35,688 nucleotides of DNA, taken from Paracoccaceae bacterium (GTDB taxonomy: Bacteria; Pseudomonadota; Alphaproteobacteria; Rhodobacterales; Rhodobacteraceae). Below the pieces are notes generated by a model. The model was not told where the DNA came from. It searched no databases and was given only the letters and a program-made list of their open reading frames with translations. Shown piece by piece: positions 19,128-27,225 of this stretch. How positions within the stretch are numbered: the stretch's first letter is position 1; every line of letters starts with the position of its first letter. Position numbers and translations under genes: made by a program. The DNA lies in contig SKKS01000107.1 of NCBI GenBank assembly GCA_007123625.1, positions 1 to 35,688 of the forward strand. The letters run 5' to 3'.

Positions 19128-19407
19128 GGGCGGCACCCCTGCAAAGCATGCCCTCGTGGCTCCGCCCTCAGCGTGTCAGGATGCATTGTTCCACCTCCGA
19201 CAGCTGGAATCCGCGGTTGCACTGCCATCCGGGGCCACGGGCAGGATTACCAGGACAGGCGTTTTAGTCCGCTGAAGGACGCGTTGCCCTGGTCGCGCCG
19301 CAATACTCGGAACCTGTTCGTGCTTTCGGGCCCAGTGCCCTGTCTGTGTCAGAGGCCCTTCCACGCGGCAGCGGACCCTCGATGCTGCGCCCCTCGGGTC
19401 ATTGATA

Positions 19408-20184
19408 TCACTTCTCATCGGCGACCACCTTCATGCCCGGGATCAGCCCGGCCAGTTCCATCGGAAACGGGAAGATGATGGTCGAATTCTTCTCGGCCGC
19501 GATGATGTTGAGCGAGCTGAGATAGCGCAACTGCATCGCCCCAGGGTCGCGCGACATGATCTGCGCGGCTTCCAGCAGCTTTTCGGCCGCCTGCGCCTCG
19601 CCCTGAGCGTTGATGACCTTGGCGCGGCGTTCGCGCTCGGCCTCGGCCTGCTGGGCGATGGCGCGGATCATGCTCTCGTTCACGTCCACATGCTTGATCT
19701 CGACATTGGAGACCTTGATGCCCCAGGTGTCGGTCTGCGCGTCCAGCAATTCCTGAATGTCGCGGTTGAGCGTGTCGCGCTCGGAGAGCATCTCGTCCAA
19801 CTCGTGCTTGCCCAGGACCGAACGCAGCGTGGTCTGGGCCAGTTCGCTGGTCGCCTGCATGAAATCCTCCACCTGAATGGTGGAGCGTTCGGCATCCAAC
19901 ACGCGGAAGTAGATCACCGCATTGACCCGGACTGACACGTTGTCGCGGCTGATCACGTCCTGGCTGGGCACATCGAGCACCTTGACCCGCATGTCCACCC
20001 GGACAACCTGCTGGATGCCGGGGATCACGATGATCAGGCCGGGACCTTTGACACCTGTGAAGCGGCCAAGCGTGAAGATCACCGCGCGCTCATACTCGCG
20101 CAATATCTTGATGGCCGATGCCAGAAGCACCAGCACGAAAACGCCCAGTACGCCGTAGAAGCCGAAATCGAAAAGAAAATCCAT
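19408..20184 (-). CDS. Slipin / SPFH-domain (stomatin-like) protein
   Basis: LREYERAVIFTLGRFTGVKGPGLIIVIPGIQQVVRVDMRVKVLDVPSQDVISRDNVSVRVNAVIYFRV; LNIIAAEKNSTIIFPFPMEL. Confidence 0.96.
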   Translation of the reverse strand: MDFLFDFGFYGVLGVFVLVLLASAIKILREYERAVIFTLGRFTGVKGPGLIIVIPGIQQVVRVDMRVKVLDVPSQDVISRDNVSVRVNAVIYFRVLDAERSTIQVEDFMQATSELAQTTLRSVLGKHELDEMLSERDTLNRDIQELLDAQTDTWGIKVSNVEIKHVDVNESMIRAIAQQAEAERERRAKVINAQGEAQAAEKLLEAAQIMSRDPGAMQLRYLSSLNIIAAEKNSTIIFPFPMELAGLIPGMKVVADEK

Positions 20185-20202
20185 GTGTTCCTCCTGCTCT
20201 GG

Positions 20203-21717
20203 TCAGGGCCTGTTTGAGGTGGCGGCCACGTCGCGTTCGACATGCAGCACAAGCCCCTTGATCGTGATGATGCGCACGGCCTCGCCCTTGCCAAGGTGGT
20301 CAGGGCCGCATGCCTGCCAGCGCTCGCCCTCGGCCCAGACATGGCCCTTGCCCTGCTCCCATTGCAGGACCGCGGCGGTGCTGCCGATCAAGCCCTCGGC
20401 GCCGCTGACAACCTTTGACTTGAAGGATCTGGTCGCAAGGCGCGCGATGATCAGGGTCGAAATCAGCCCGGCCACCGCCACGCCCGCGATCATCGGCGCC
20501 GACACTGCGAAGCCGGGCGCGTCCGTGTCGATCAGGATCACCGCCCCAAGCACCAGCGCCGCTGTTCCCCCGATACCAAGAACGCCGAACGAGGGCGCGA
20601 AGGCTTCGGCGACGATCAGCGCCAGCCCCAGCAGGATCAGCCCGATCCCCGCAAAGTTAACGGGCAGAAGCGCCAGTGCATACAGCCCCAGCAGCAGACT
20701 GATGCCCCCGACCGTGCCTGCAACGAGAAAACCGGGGTTCAGGAATTCCAGGATGATGCCATAGACCCCGACCAGCATCAGGATCAGCGCCACATTCGGG
20801 TTGGTGATCACGCTCAGGATGGCGGTGCGCCAGTCCGGGGTGACCTCCTCGTGCGACAGCCCTGCCGTGGCCAGCGTCAGATCGCCGCTTGCCATCGTGA
20901 CGGTGCGGCCATCGGCCTGCTCCAGAAGTGTTGCCAGATCGGCGGCAAGGAAGTCGATCACCCCTTCGGCCGCCGCAGCTGACGCGCTGAGGCTTGCGCC
21001 GTCGCGCACCGCGGCTTCGGCCCAGTCGGCATTGCGCCCGCGCAACTCGGCCAGCCCGCGGATATAGGCGATCGCGTCATTGATCACCTTTGCCTCCATG
21101 GCCGTGCGGGCGGGCCCGGGCGCTTCGGCGGGCGCTTCGGCGGGTGGGTCCGCGCGGTCCGCGTCGTCGTTGTTGGCCTGCGCCGGGCCCGAAGGCCAGG
21201 GCGAGCGCTGTGTGTCGTCACCCGACCCCGATCCCGTCAGCGAAACCGGGGTTGCGGCGCCCAGATTGGTCGCCGGGGCCATGGCGGCGATGTGGCTGGC
21301 ATACAGCATGTAGGTGCCCGCGCTGGCCGCGCGCGCGCCCTGCGGCGCGACCCATGTCGCCACCGGCACGGGCGAGGCCAGGATCGCCTGAATGATCTCG
21401 CGCATCGAGCTGTCCAACCCGCCGGGCGTGTCGAGCTTGAGTACCACCAGCGGGCTGCCGCGCGCGGCGGCGGTATCAAGGTTGCGGCGGACATAATCCG
21501 ACATGGCGGGCGATACGGCGCCTTGCGCGGTCAGCACGACCACCGGCGCGGGGGCGGCGGTATCTTGCGCGGCAAGTCCAAAAGCACCGGCCAGCAGGAG
21601 CAGACCAAGCACCAGTCGGCGCAGCAACCGCAGGGCTGGATAACGGCCCCGGGCTTGCAGCCGCTGATGGCGGCTGGCTCCTGCGCTTTGCGCCTGTGCT
21701 GCGTTCATCGCCATCAT
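20203..21717 (-). CDS. NfeD-family protein with N-terminal ClpP-class serine protease domain
   Basis: VVVLKLDTPGGLDSSMREIIQAILASPVPVATWVAPQGARAASAGTYMLYASHIAAMAPATNLGAATPVS; NfeD TM region and C-terminal OB-like domain; start set after the preceding stop. Confidence 0.94.
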   Translation of the reverse strand: MMAMNAAQAQSAGASRHQRLQARGRYPALRLLRRLVLGLLLLAGAFGLAAQDTAAPAPVVVLTAQGAVSPAMSDYVRRNLDTAAARGSPLVVLKLDTPGGLDSSMREIIQAILASPVPVATWVAPQGARAASAGTYMLYASHIAAMAPATNLGAATPVSLTGSGSGDDTQRSPWPSGPAQANNDDADRADPPAEAPAEAPGPARTAMEAKVINDAIAYIRGLAELRGRNADWAEAAVRDGASLSASAAAAEGVIDFLAADLATLLEQADGRTVTMASGDLTLATAGLSHEEVTPDWRTAILSVITNPNVALILMLVGVYGIILEFLNPGFLVAGTVGGISLLLGLYALALLPVNFAGIGLILLGLALIVAEAFAPSFGVLGIGGTAALVLGAVILIDTDAPGFAVSAPMIAGVAVAGLISTLIIARLATRSFKSKVVSGAEGLIGSTAAVLQWEQGKGHVWAEGERWQACGPDHLGKGEAVRIITIKGLVLHVERDVAATSNRP

Positions 21718-21719
21718 GT

Positions 21720-22256
21720 TTACTGCACCTGCGGTGCTTTGGCCAGAAAATCGCCGGTGCCGCGCGCGGGCCCTCCGTCGTTTGCCCAACGCTGCAAGGC
21801 TGTGCCGTCCTGCGCGTTCGGTTGCGCAGGTACCGCGCCGGGATTGCGCGTGTCACGGTCGGCCGCAGGGGCCTTTTGGCTACTGCGTGCATAGAGGTGC
21901 CGTATCTCCGAATCCGAAACCCGGTCTGCTGTCATCACCAGCCTTGCCATGGGATCGGCGAGCATCTCCTCGATGAAGAAATCCACCAGATCGCGACCTG
22001 TCAGCTTGTCGCGGGCCAGGGCATGATCCAGCACGGACAGCGGCACGGTCAGGGTACGCTCAAGGCCCGGATCAGAGTGACGCGGATGCAGCCGCACCAG
22101 CACCGAGGCTTTCCACGCCTCGGGGTCAAGATGAACGGGTGGCGCTTCGATTTCGGTCTCGACGTCGTATTCACCGGCTGGAAACAAGGCGTCCAGACCG
22201 AGAAATCCGAACGGTTCGCCGAATACCGCCGTCGTCTTGCTGGTCGGGCCCTTCAT
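21720..22256 (-). CDS. Uncharacterised protein with FPAGEYD motif
   Basis: MKGPTSKTTAVFGEPFGFLGLDALFPAGEYDVETEIEAP...; GAAAGGAACGCGATG gives a Shine-Dalgarno; related to 22989..23306. Confidence 0.75.
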   Translation of the reverse strand: MKGPTSKTTAVFGEPFGFLGLDALFPAGEYDVETEIEAPPVHLDPEAWKASVLVRLHPRHSDPGLERTLTVPLSVLDHALARDKLTGRDLVDFFIEEMLADPMARLVMTADRVSDSEIRHLYARSSQKAPAADRDTRNPGAVPAQPNAQDGTALQRWANDGGPARGTGDFLAKAPQVQ

Positions 22257-22309
22257 CGCGTTCCTTTCGTCAGTGATTGTCGGCGCGAAGTCGACGAATC
22301 CAACCATAA

Positions 22310-22609
22310 TCAACGCCTGTCACGCCCTGCAGTATTTGTCGCAGCAATTGCGTGTTCCCGCTTGATATAGTCACCGCGCCAGATTCCGTCGATGGTAACG
22401 ACCCAGATCCCGTTGCGTTCATGGATCTGCCCGTTCCCGTCGTGCCCGACTTCTTCGGACCGATCGATGTTACTCCCCGTCTGCAAGTGCGCGAAACCTT
22501 TGCATGTTTCGGGAGCTTCGGCGCTGTCGTCCTGCGACTTGCCGATGTCCCCTGCGACCACGGTGCGCGCGGGCAGCGTGGCCTTGTTGTCGTTCGGCAC
22601 TTTTGGCAT
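22310..22609 (-). CDS. Small hypothetical protein (99 aa)
   Basis: Contains HERNGIWVVTIDGIWRGDYIKREHAIAA, resembling small single-domain proteins of the DUF2188 kind; assignment tentative. Confidence 0.55.
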   Translation of the reverse strand: MPKVPNDNKATLPARTVVAGDIGKSQDDSAEAPETCKGFAHLQTGSNIDRSEEVGHDGNGQIHERNGIWVVTIDGIWRGDYIKREHAIAATNTAGRDRR

Positions 22610-22632
22610 GCAGTCCTCCCTTTGTTTCCGGA

Positions 22633-22992
22633 TCAGCTTACGGACAGGTCAAGCGCCGTCAGGCATGCCACCGCGCGCGCGCGTTCGGGCTGCGCGCTGC
22701 CAGGCACCGTCGCCCAGCCCGTGGCCATCGCGGCGTCGCGCTTGCCGGTGCCGGTGCCGGTGGCTTGCTGAATTGTCGACAGGTGCGCCATCCGCGCAGG
22801 GTCGGTGTGCGCGCGGTGAACGCAAACCGGCACCATCGTGGCCATCACCCGTTTCCCGGCCACTTTCTGCGCCAAGGTGCCACCCTGGCTCCCCGTCATC
22901 CAGCCAAGCGTGCTGAAGCTGAAGATCGCGCCTGCCACCCCACCCGCAGCCGCACCAGCAAGGCCGGGCATCGGCCATTCGGGGATACTCAT
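22633..22992 (-). CDS. Small hypothetical protein with N-terminal glycine/alanine-rich hydrophobic segment
   Basis: MSIPEWPMPGLAGAAAGGVAGAIFSFSTLGW...; start overlaps the stop of 22989..23306 (ATGA), consistent with an operon. Confidence 0.6.
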   Translation of the reverse strand: MSIPEWPMPGLAGAAAGGVAGAIFSFSTLGWMTGSQGGTLAQKVAGKRVMATMVPVCVHRAHTDPARMAHLSTIQQATGTGTGKRDAAMATGWATVPGSAQPERARAVACLTALDLSVS

Positions 22993-23306
22993 CGTGTGTC
23001 CTTTCGCGGAACGGTGTCCGCGTCGGCATGAGCGGCGGGAATTGCGACCAGATCGGGCCTGGTGCTGCGGGCCTGCTCAAGATCAGCATCCGTAACGGGA
23101 CGCATTTCCGTTCGACCGGGAAAGCGCGGGTTTGTCGCGACTTCCAAGAATGCGCTTGTGCGGCGATAGGCGTCGAATGTCAGCCCTTGCAGGCGCTCTT
23201 CCTCGACAACAAGGTCATAGTCGCCCGGTGGGAAAACCACATCCGATCCGGGCAGCGAAAACGCTCGCGGAAAGGTTACCTTGGACCATGTCGTCCGGCT
23301 TTCCAT
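22989..23306 (-). CDS. Uncharacterised protein with FPPGDYD motif, paralogue-like to 21720..22256
   Basis: MESRTTWSKVTFPRAFSLPGSDVVFPPGDYDLVVEEERLQ...; AAGGAA Shine-Dalgarno upstream of ATG 23306. Confidence 0.75.
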   Translation of the reverse strand: MESRTTWSKVTFPRAFSLPGSDVVFPPGDYDLVVEEERLQGLTFDAYRRTSAFLEVATNPRFPGRTEMRPVTDADLEQARSTRPDLVAIPAAHADADTVPRKDTR

Positions 23307-23490
23307 AACCAGGTTCCTTGAATTGCCTGCGCCTGGCGCCGGAAATGACATTGGCGCGCGGACGGCGGGCGTGACGCTGCGGGTTGTGACTTGATCCTGC
23401 ACCGCCCGCGCGGACAGGAGACTGATCCAGGTTAGGGCAGCGCGCGGATCGTCAACGTTCTACGCCCCGCGCGGTGGGGCGCCGGGCGCT

Positions 23491-23682
23491 TCAGCCACCA
23501 ACACGGATTCCGCTCAGGTCACCCAAAATGCCAAAGGCGCTCAGCAGCCACAGGATGACGGCGATCACGATGACCACGTTCAGGATGGATTTTATCTTCC
23601 GGTCCATCGGGATGTAGGTGTTCACCAGCCACAGCAGCACGCCGACGACGATCAGCGTGACGATCAGATTGATCAGGGGCAT
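23491..23682 (-). CDS. Thivi_2564-family small membrane protein (63 aa)
   Basis: MPLINLIVTLIVVGVLLWLVNTYIPMDRKIKSILNVVIVIAVILWLLSAFGI matches the pattern I know for this family. Confidence 0.85.
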   Translation of the reverse strand: MPLINLIVTLIVVGVLLWLVNTYIPMDRKIKSILNVVIVIAVILWLLSAFGILGDLSGIRVGG

Positions 23683-24014
23683 GTCAGTTTTCCTTGTTTC
23701 TGCGACCGGTTCGGACTTGCACCAATGTGCTGCGGCGCTGGATGGTCGACACGCGCGTCCGGCGAATGGATTGATGGCGAAACATACGGTACCGAAGCCA
23801 CCAGGACACTGATCGGGGTTAGTGAGCGCCGGAGTTTTCCGGTAGGTACAAGGCCTCCAGTTCCGCCCGGCCTGATACTGATCTGCATCATGGTCGCGCC
23901 AGAAGAAGCAGTGTATAGACGGCATCAACGGTGGTGGATCGGTCGTTCCCCTGCCGCAAGCACGGCAAAAGGATCGCCGGACTTGCCCCGAGCACACCGA
24001 AAAGGACAGCACCG

Positions 24015-24437
24015 ATGGCTAAAACGGATTTTCTTCGTCAGGGCGGAACACCGTTCGACGGGTTCCTTTACGCGGCGGTCGGAGAGGATCGCGGCGGGAA
24101 CACTGTCAGCGTGCTGTCGACGCTTGCGCGGCTTGGCCTTGACCCTTGGGACGAGGCGGCCGATCTGGCGGATCTGCCCCGCGCGGACGCACGCAGCCGC
24201 CTTGAGCGCCTGCTGACCCGCTTCGGCGATGTTCCGGCGCTGCGAAAGGACCACGGGGCAATCATTCCCCGGCTTCTGGAATTGCTGCCGAAGGCATCGG
24301 GCCGATCCGTCGGACAGGGAACTGCGCTGCCGGTTGCAGCCAAGGCGATGGGTCCCGGCACGATCTTCGCCATACTGATGCTCATCCTGTTTCTGGCGCA
24401 GAGCTTTTTCTTCGGCGCGACCGGCCCGGGTGACTGA
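24015..24437 (+). CDS. Conserved-looking hypothetical protein with C-terminal TM segment (140 aa)
   Basis: MAKTDFLRQGGTPFDGFLYAAVGEDRGGNTVSVLSTLARLGLDPWDEAADLADLP...; C-terminal GPGTIFAILMLILFLAQSFFFG. Confidence 0.75.
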   Translation: MAKTDFLRQGGTPFDGFLYAAVGEDRGGNTVSVLSTLARLGLDPWDEAADLADLPRADARSRLERLLTRFGDVPALRKDHGAIIPRLLELLPKASGRSVGQGTALPVAAKAMGPGTIFAILMLILFLAQSFFFGATGPGD

Positions 24438-24591
24438 AGGCGCGTACGCGTAGATGCGAACGGCACCCGAAGCTTGGTCAGTTCGTGTCCCTGTCCAATC
24501 ACCTTCAGCTTCCTGAAGGGCCATGTTGAGGTGGCGATCCGCTCCGGCAGGGTTTCACGGATACACATGCGCGGGGTCAGCGCGCGCATCA

Positions 24592-25227
24592 TCAAGTGAC
24601 CAGCTTTGTGATGATCAGGATCGCAAGAGCGAACCCACCCAGTCCAAGGGCGGCCAGCAGACCATCGCGCACAAGGAGGGCTGCGGCGAGGATCGTCACG
24701 ACCATGGCCAGCGTCGTGGCCGAGAACGGCACCAGTTCCAGAAACGGCATGGCCAGCCCGCAGGCAACGCATGTGGCCAGCGCCAACTGCCTGCCAGGGA
24801 ATGCGAAGAACCAGTCCGCGCGCGCCACCGATCTGCGGTCGAGGAACCGCACCGGGCGATCCAGCCGGTCCAGCGCCCGCAGCAGCCTGTCGGCAGAGAG
24901 GCGGCGGCGCAGCACGAAGGCAGGAAACCAGATCGTCGGACGGCCCAGCAGGATCTGCAACGCGACAAGCGCAATCGTCAGCCCGCCGAGCGACGACAGG
25001 CCGGGAATCCCGCTGAGGGGCGTCACGAGGATCAGGGCGGGCAGCAGCAAGAGCACGGGTTGCACAGCTGGATCCATCGCCCGCACGAGGGTCTCCAGGG
25101 TCACCGACGGGCCGGTGATCGCCCCGCGCATCCGGTCCAGAATGTCCTGCACCGGCTGTCGTTGCGGCACGTCACGCGACAGAACCTTTGGTATTGCGCC
25201 AAGAAGCAGACAATGCCGCACCGTCAC
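24592..25227 (-). CDS. Exopolysaccharide synthesis ExoD family membrane protein
   Basis: VLLLLPALILVTPLSGIPGLSSLGGLTIALVALQILLGRPTIWFPAFVLRRRL and later TM helices typical of ExoD-like proteins. Confidence 0.85.
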   Translation of the reverse strand: MTVRHCLLLGAIPKVLSRDVPQRQPVQDILDRMRGAITGPSVTLETLVRAMDPAVQPVLLLLPALILVTPLSGIPGLSSLGGLTIALVALQILLGRPTIWFPAFVLRRRLSADRLLRALDRLDRPVRFLDRRSVARADWFFAFPGRQLALATCVACGLAMPFLELVPFSATTLAMVVTILAAALLVRDGLLAALGLGGFALAILIITKLVT

Positions 25228-25871
25228 GACAGCACCGATCGCGCCAGGATCGCGCGACTGACACCCATCAAGTAGTCCCGGTCATCGATCTCGGCGGTGG
25301 TGACCTTTGTCTTCATGTCGATATGCAGAAACGAATGACCGTGAACGAATGACCAGAGCAAATAGGCGCGCCGCTGGACGTCAGGATCGCCGGGAGGCAG
25401 GTCCAGACAGGCGGCCACGGCCCGCACCACGACGCCAAAGCAACCCTCGCCCTTGGCCAGCAGGTCGGGCGCATTCTCGTGCCCTTCGGTCAGGCTGAAG
25501 ACCAGCCGGAAGACTCCGGGCTCGGCCCGTGCGAATTCGACATAGGCCAACCCGATGGCGGCCACTGCCTCCAGCGAACCGGCGGGATGGGCCGCAGCCC
25601 CGGCCTCCATGGTCGCGCGCAGGCGCTCCATCGCTTCGCTGACGACGCCGCGCAGGATCTCGGGGCGGTCCTTGAAATGCTTGTAGGGCGCCGCCGAGCT
25701 GACGCCCGCACGGCGCGCCGCCTCAGCCACGGAAAACCCGTCCGGGCCGTGGGTTTCGACCAGTTCCCGCACGGCTGCGATCAGTTGCGCGCGCAGGTCG
25801 CCGTGGTGATAGGCGGACCTCGGGGTCACGCCCGGCGATGGGGTGTGTGCGCCATCGACTGTCCGGTTCAT
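25224..25871 (-). CDS. TetR/AcrR-family transcriptional regulator with WHG-type C-terminal domain
   Basis: AYHHGDLRAQLIAAVRELVETHGPDGFSVAEAARRAGVSSAAPYKHFKDRPEILRGV; LLWSFVHGHSFL. Confidence 0.92.
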   Translation of the reverse strand: MNRTVDGAHTPSPGVTPRSAYHHGDLRAQLIAAVRELVETHGPDGFSVAEAARRAGVSSAAPYKHFKDRPEILRGVVSEAMERLRATMEAGAAAHPAGSLEAVAAIGLAYVEFARAEPGVFRLVFSLTEGHENAPDLLAKGEGCFGVVVRAVAACLDLPPGDPDVQRRAYLLWSFVHGHSFLHIDMKTKVTTAEIDDRDYLMGVSRAILARSVLS

Positions 25872-26442
25872 GTTTTCCTGATAACGTGAGTGGCGGTTGG
25901 TTTTGCACAGGCTGAAAGTTAGCATCTCTCACTTTGATTGACAAGAGTGGACACCTTCCGGCGCCGCATTCATTGGGCCTTGGTTTGCGTGCTGGCCATG
26001 AATAACCCATCCAGGAAGCTGGCGCCTGCAGAGCCGGAGAGGAAGCAAAGACCCAGGTTGTGGTGTGAAAGTCAGTGTTCACCTCATTTTGGCCCGCCAA
26101 AGTGAGCATCGCCAACATATGAAAGTGCATCTGATCCAGCAGAGGAATTAGGGTGATGACCGATCGCGAAAAAACCGGCCTTCGGACAGCCTTGCATTTG
26201 GGCGTTACGCTGACCTTGACCCTTGCACTCCCTGGCGGCGCAGGAGCAGCCGTTCCTGTTGGCCATGCGTTCCTCTCGACCGAAAGCGCCCTTGATCCCG
26301 GCACTTTCGCACCCGAACGGCGGTAGGGATCATGCAGGTCGCGGAAGGTGATGTCGCGTGGCATCTGACGCAGGGCTGACCCGGCTTGATTCCAGCGCCC
26401 TGAGCCCCGAGCGCGCGGCACTGGAGGCGGAACCGGCGGCGC

Positions 26443-26770
26443 TTGCCGCAGATACCGAACCCGCTGTGCACCGAGGCACTGATACTGGCGCTGCCGATGG
26501 CGGTGACGGGGTTCCTTGCTCCTTCTGATGCTTACCTCGCGGTTCTTTCCCGGCCTTCATCGCGCCCAGTTCCATTTCGCGGTCGATCTGCCCCGTGGCA
26601 CCGGCATTGCCAAGACGCTGCGCGTGGTACGCGAGATCGACGCGCGGCTGGCGGTCGATGAGGCGGTCAGGGACGTGGTCCGGGTGCTGGGGATCTCTAC
26701 TACAAGATGGGCGGTGTGCCGGACCCACTCCCTCGACCCCTCTCGGCTCTCTCGCGTTGGTGGGCTTCAT
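26443..26770 (+). pseudogene. Frameshifted fragment of an RND-family efflux transporter (AcrB-like permease)
   Basis: Consecutive frames read EALILALPMAVTGFLA, then SRFFPGLHRAQFHFAVDLPRGTGIAKTLRVVREIDARLAVDEAVRDVVRVLG, then LYYKMGGVPD: the RND segment 'TGFLxxxxxxxFFPxxDRxQFxxxxxLPxGTxIxxTxxVVxxID'. Confidence 0.65.
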
Positions 26771-26945
26771 CGGCTTCGACGATGCCGGCACGGGTGTCGT
26801 CAGGCTCCGGCTTCAGAGCGCCCCGATGATCGCCATCCGGTGAGCCGCCAGTGCCGCCATTGATGAAGTGGATGGCTCCCGCTTCCGGCATCGCGATGTG
26901 CCATACTGGTTGCTGCGAACTTCACCGATAAAGGGCGCCACCCAT

Positions 26946-27017
26946 GGGCGAAATGACCACATCGGGATCGATCTGGCGAAATCGGTTTTTCAGTTGCACG
27001 GCGTTGATTATCCATGA
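26946..27017 (+). mobile_element. N-terminal scar of an IS110-family transposase
   Basis: Frame reads NDHIGIDLAKSVFQLHGVDYP*, which is the conserved start of IS110 DEDD transposases (IGIDLAKxVFQLHGVD). Confidence 0.6.
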
Positions 27018-27225
27018 TTCGTCTCCTATGCAGAGAGGCTCCGCGCCAGGACATCCGGCGCAACCCTCGGACCAGCATACTGTGCGACGGGTCGCCCTAT
27101 CTCAGGCGAACATGCGGTCGAGGAAGCCAGATTGACAGAACCGCACCGGAGGCGCATGATTTCGCCATTGAAATGCAGCGGAGCCGGGCCGCCTTTCCTG
27201 GTATTTTCTGAACCAGGTCTTCCAG

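Noticed and set aside
25872-26155. Imperfect palindrome CACTTTGATTGACAAGAGTG upstream of TetR as a possible operator
   Set aside because: Only about 6 of 10 paired positions match; too weak to claim without footprinting or comparative data.
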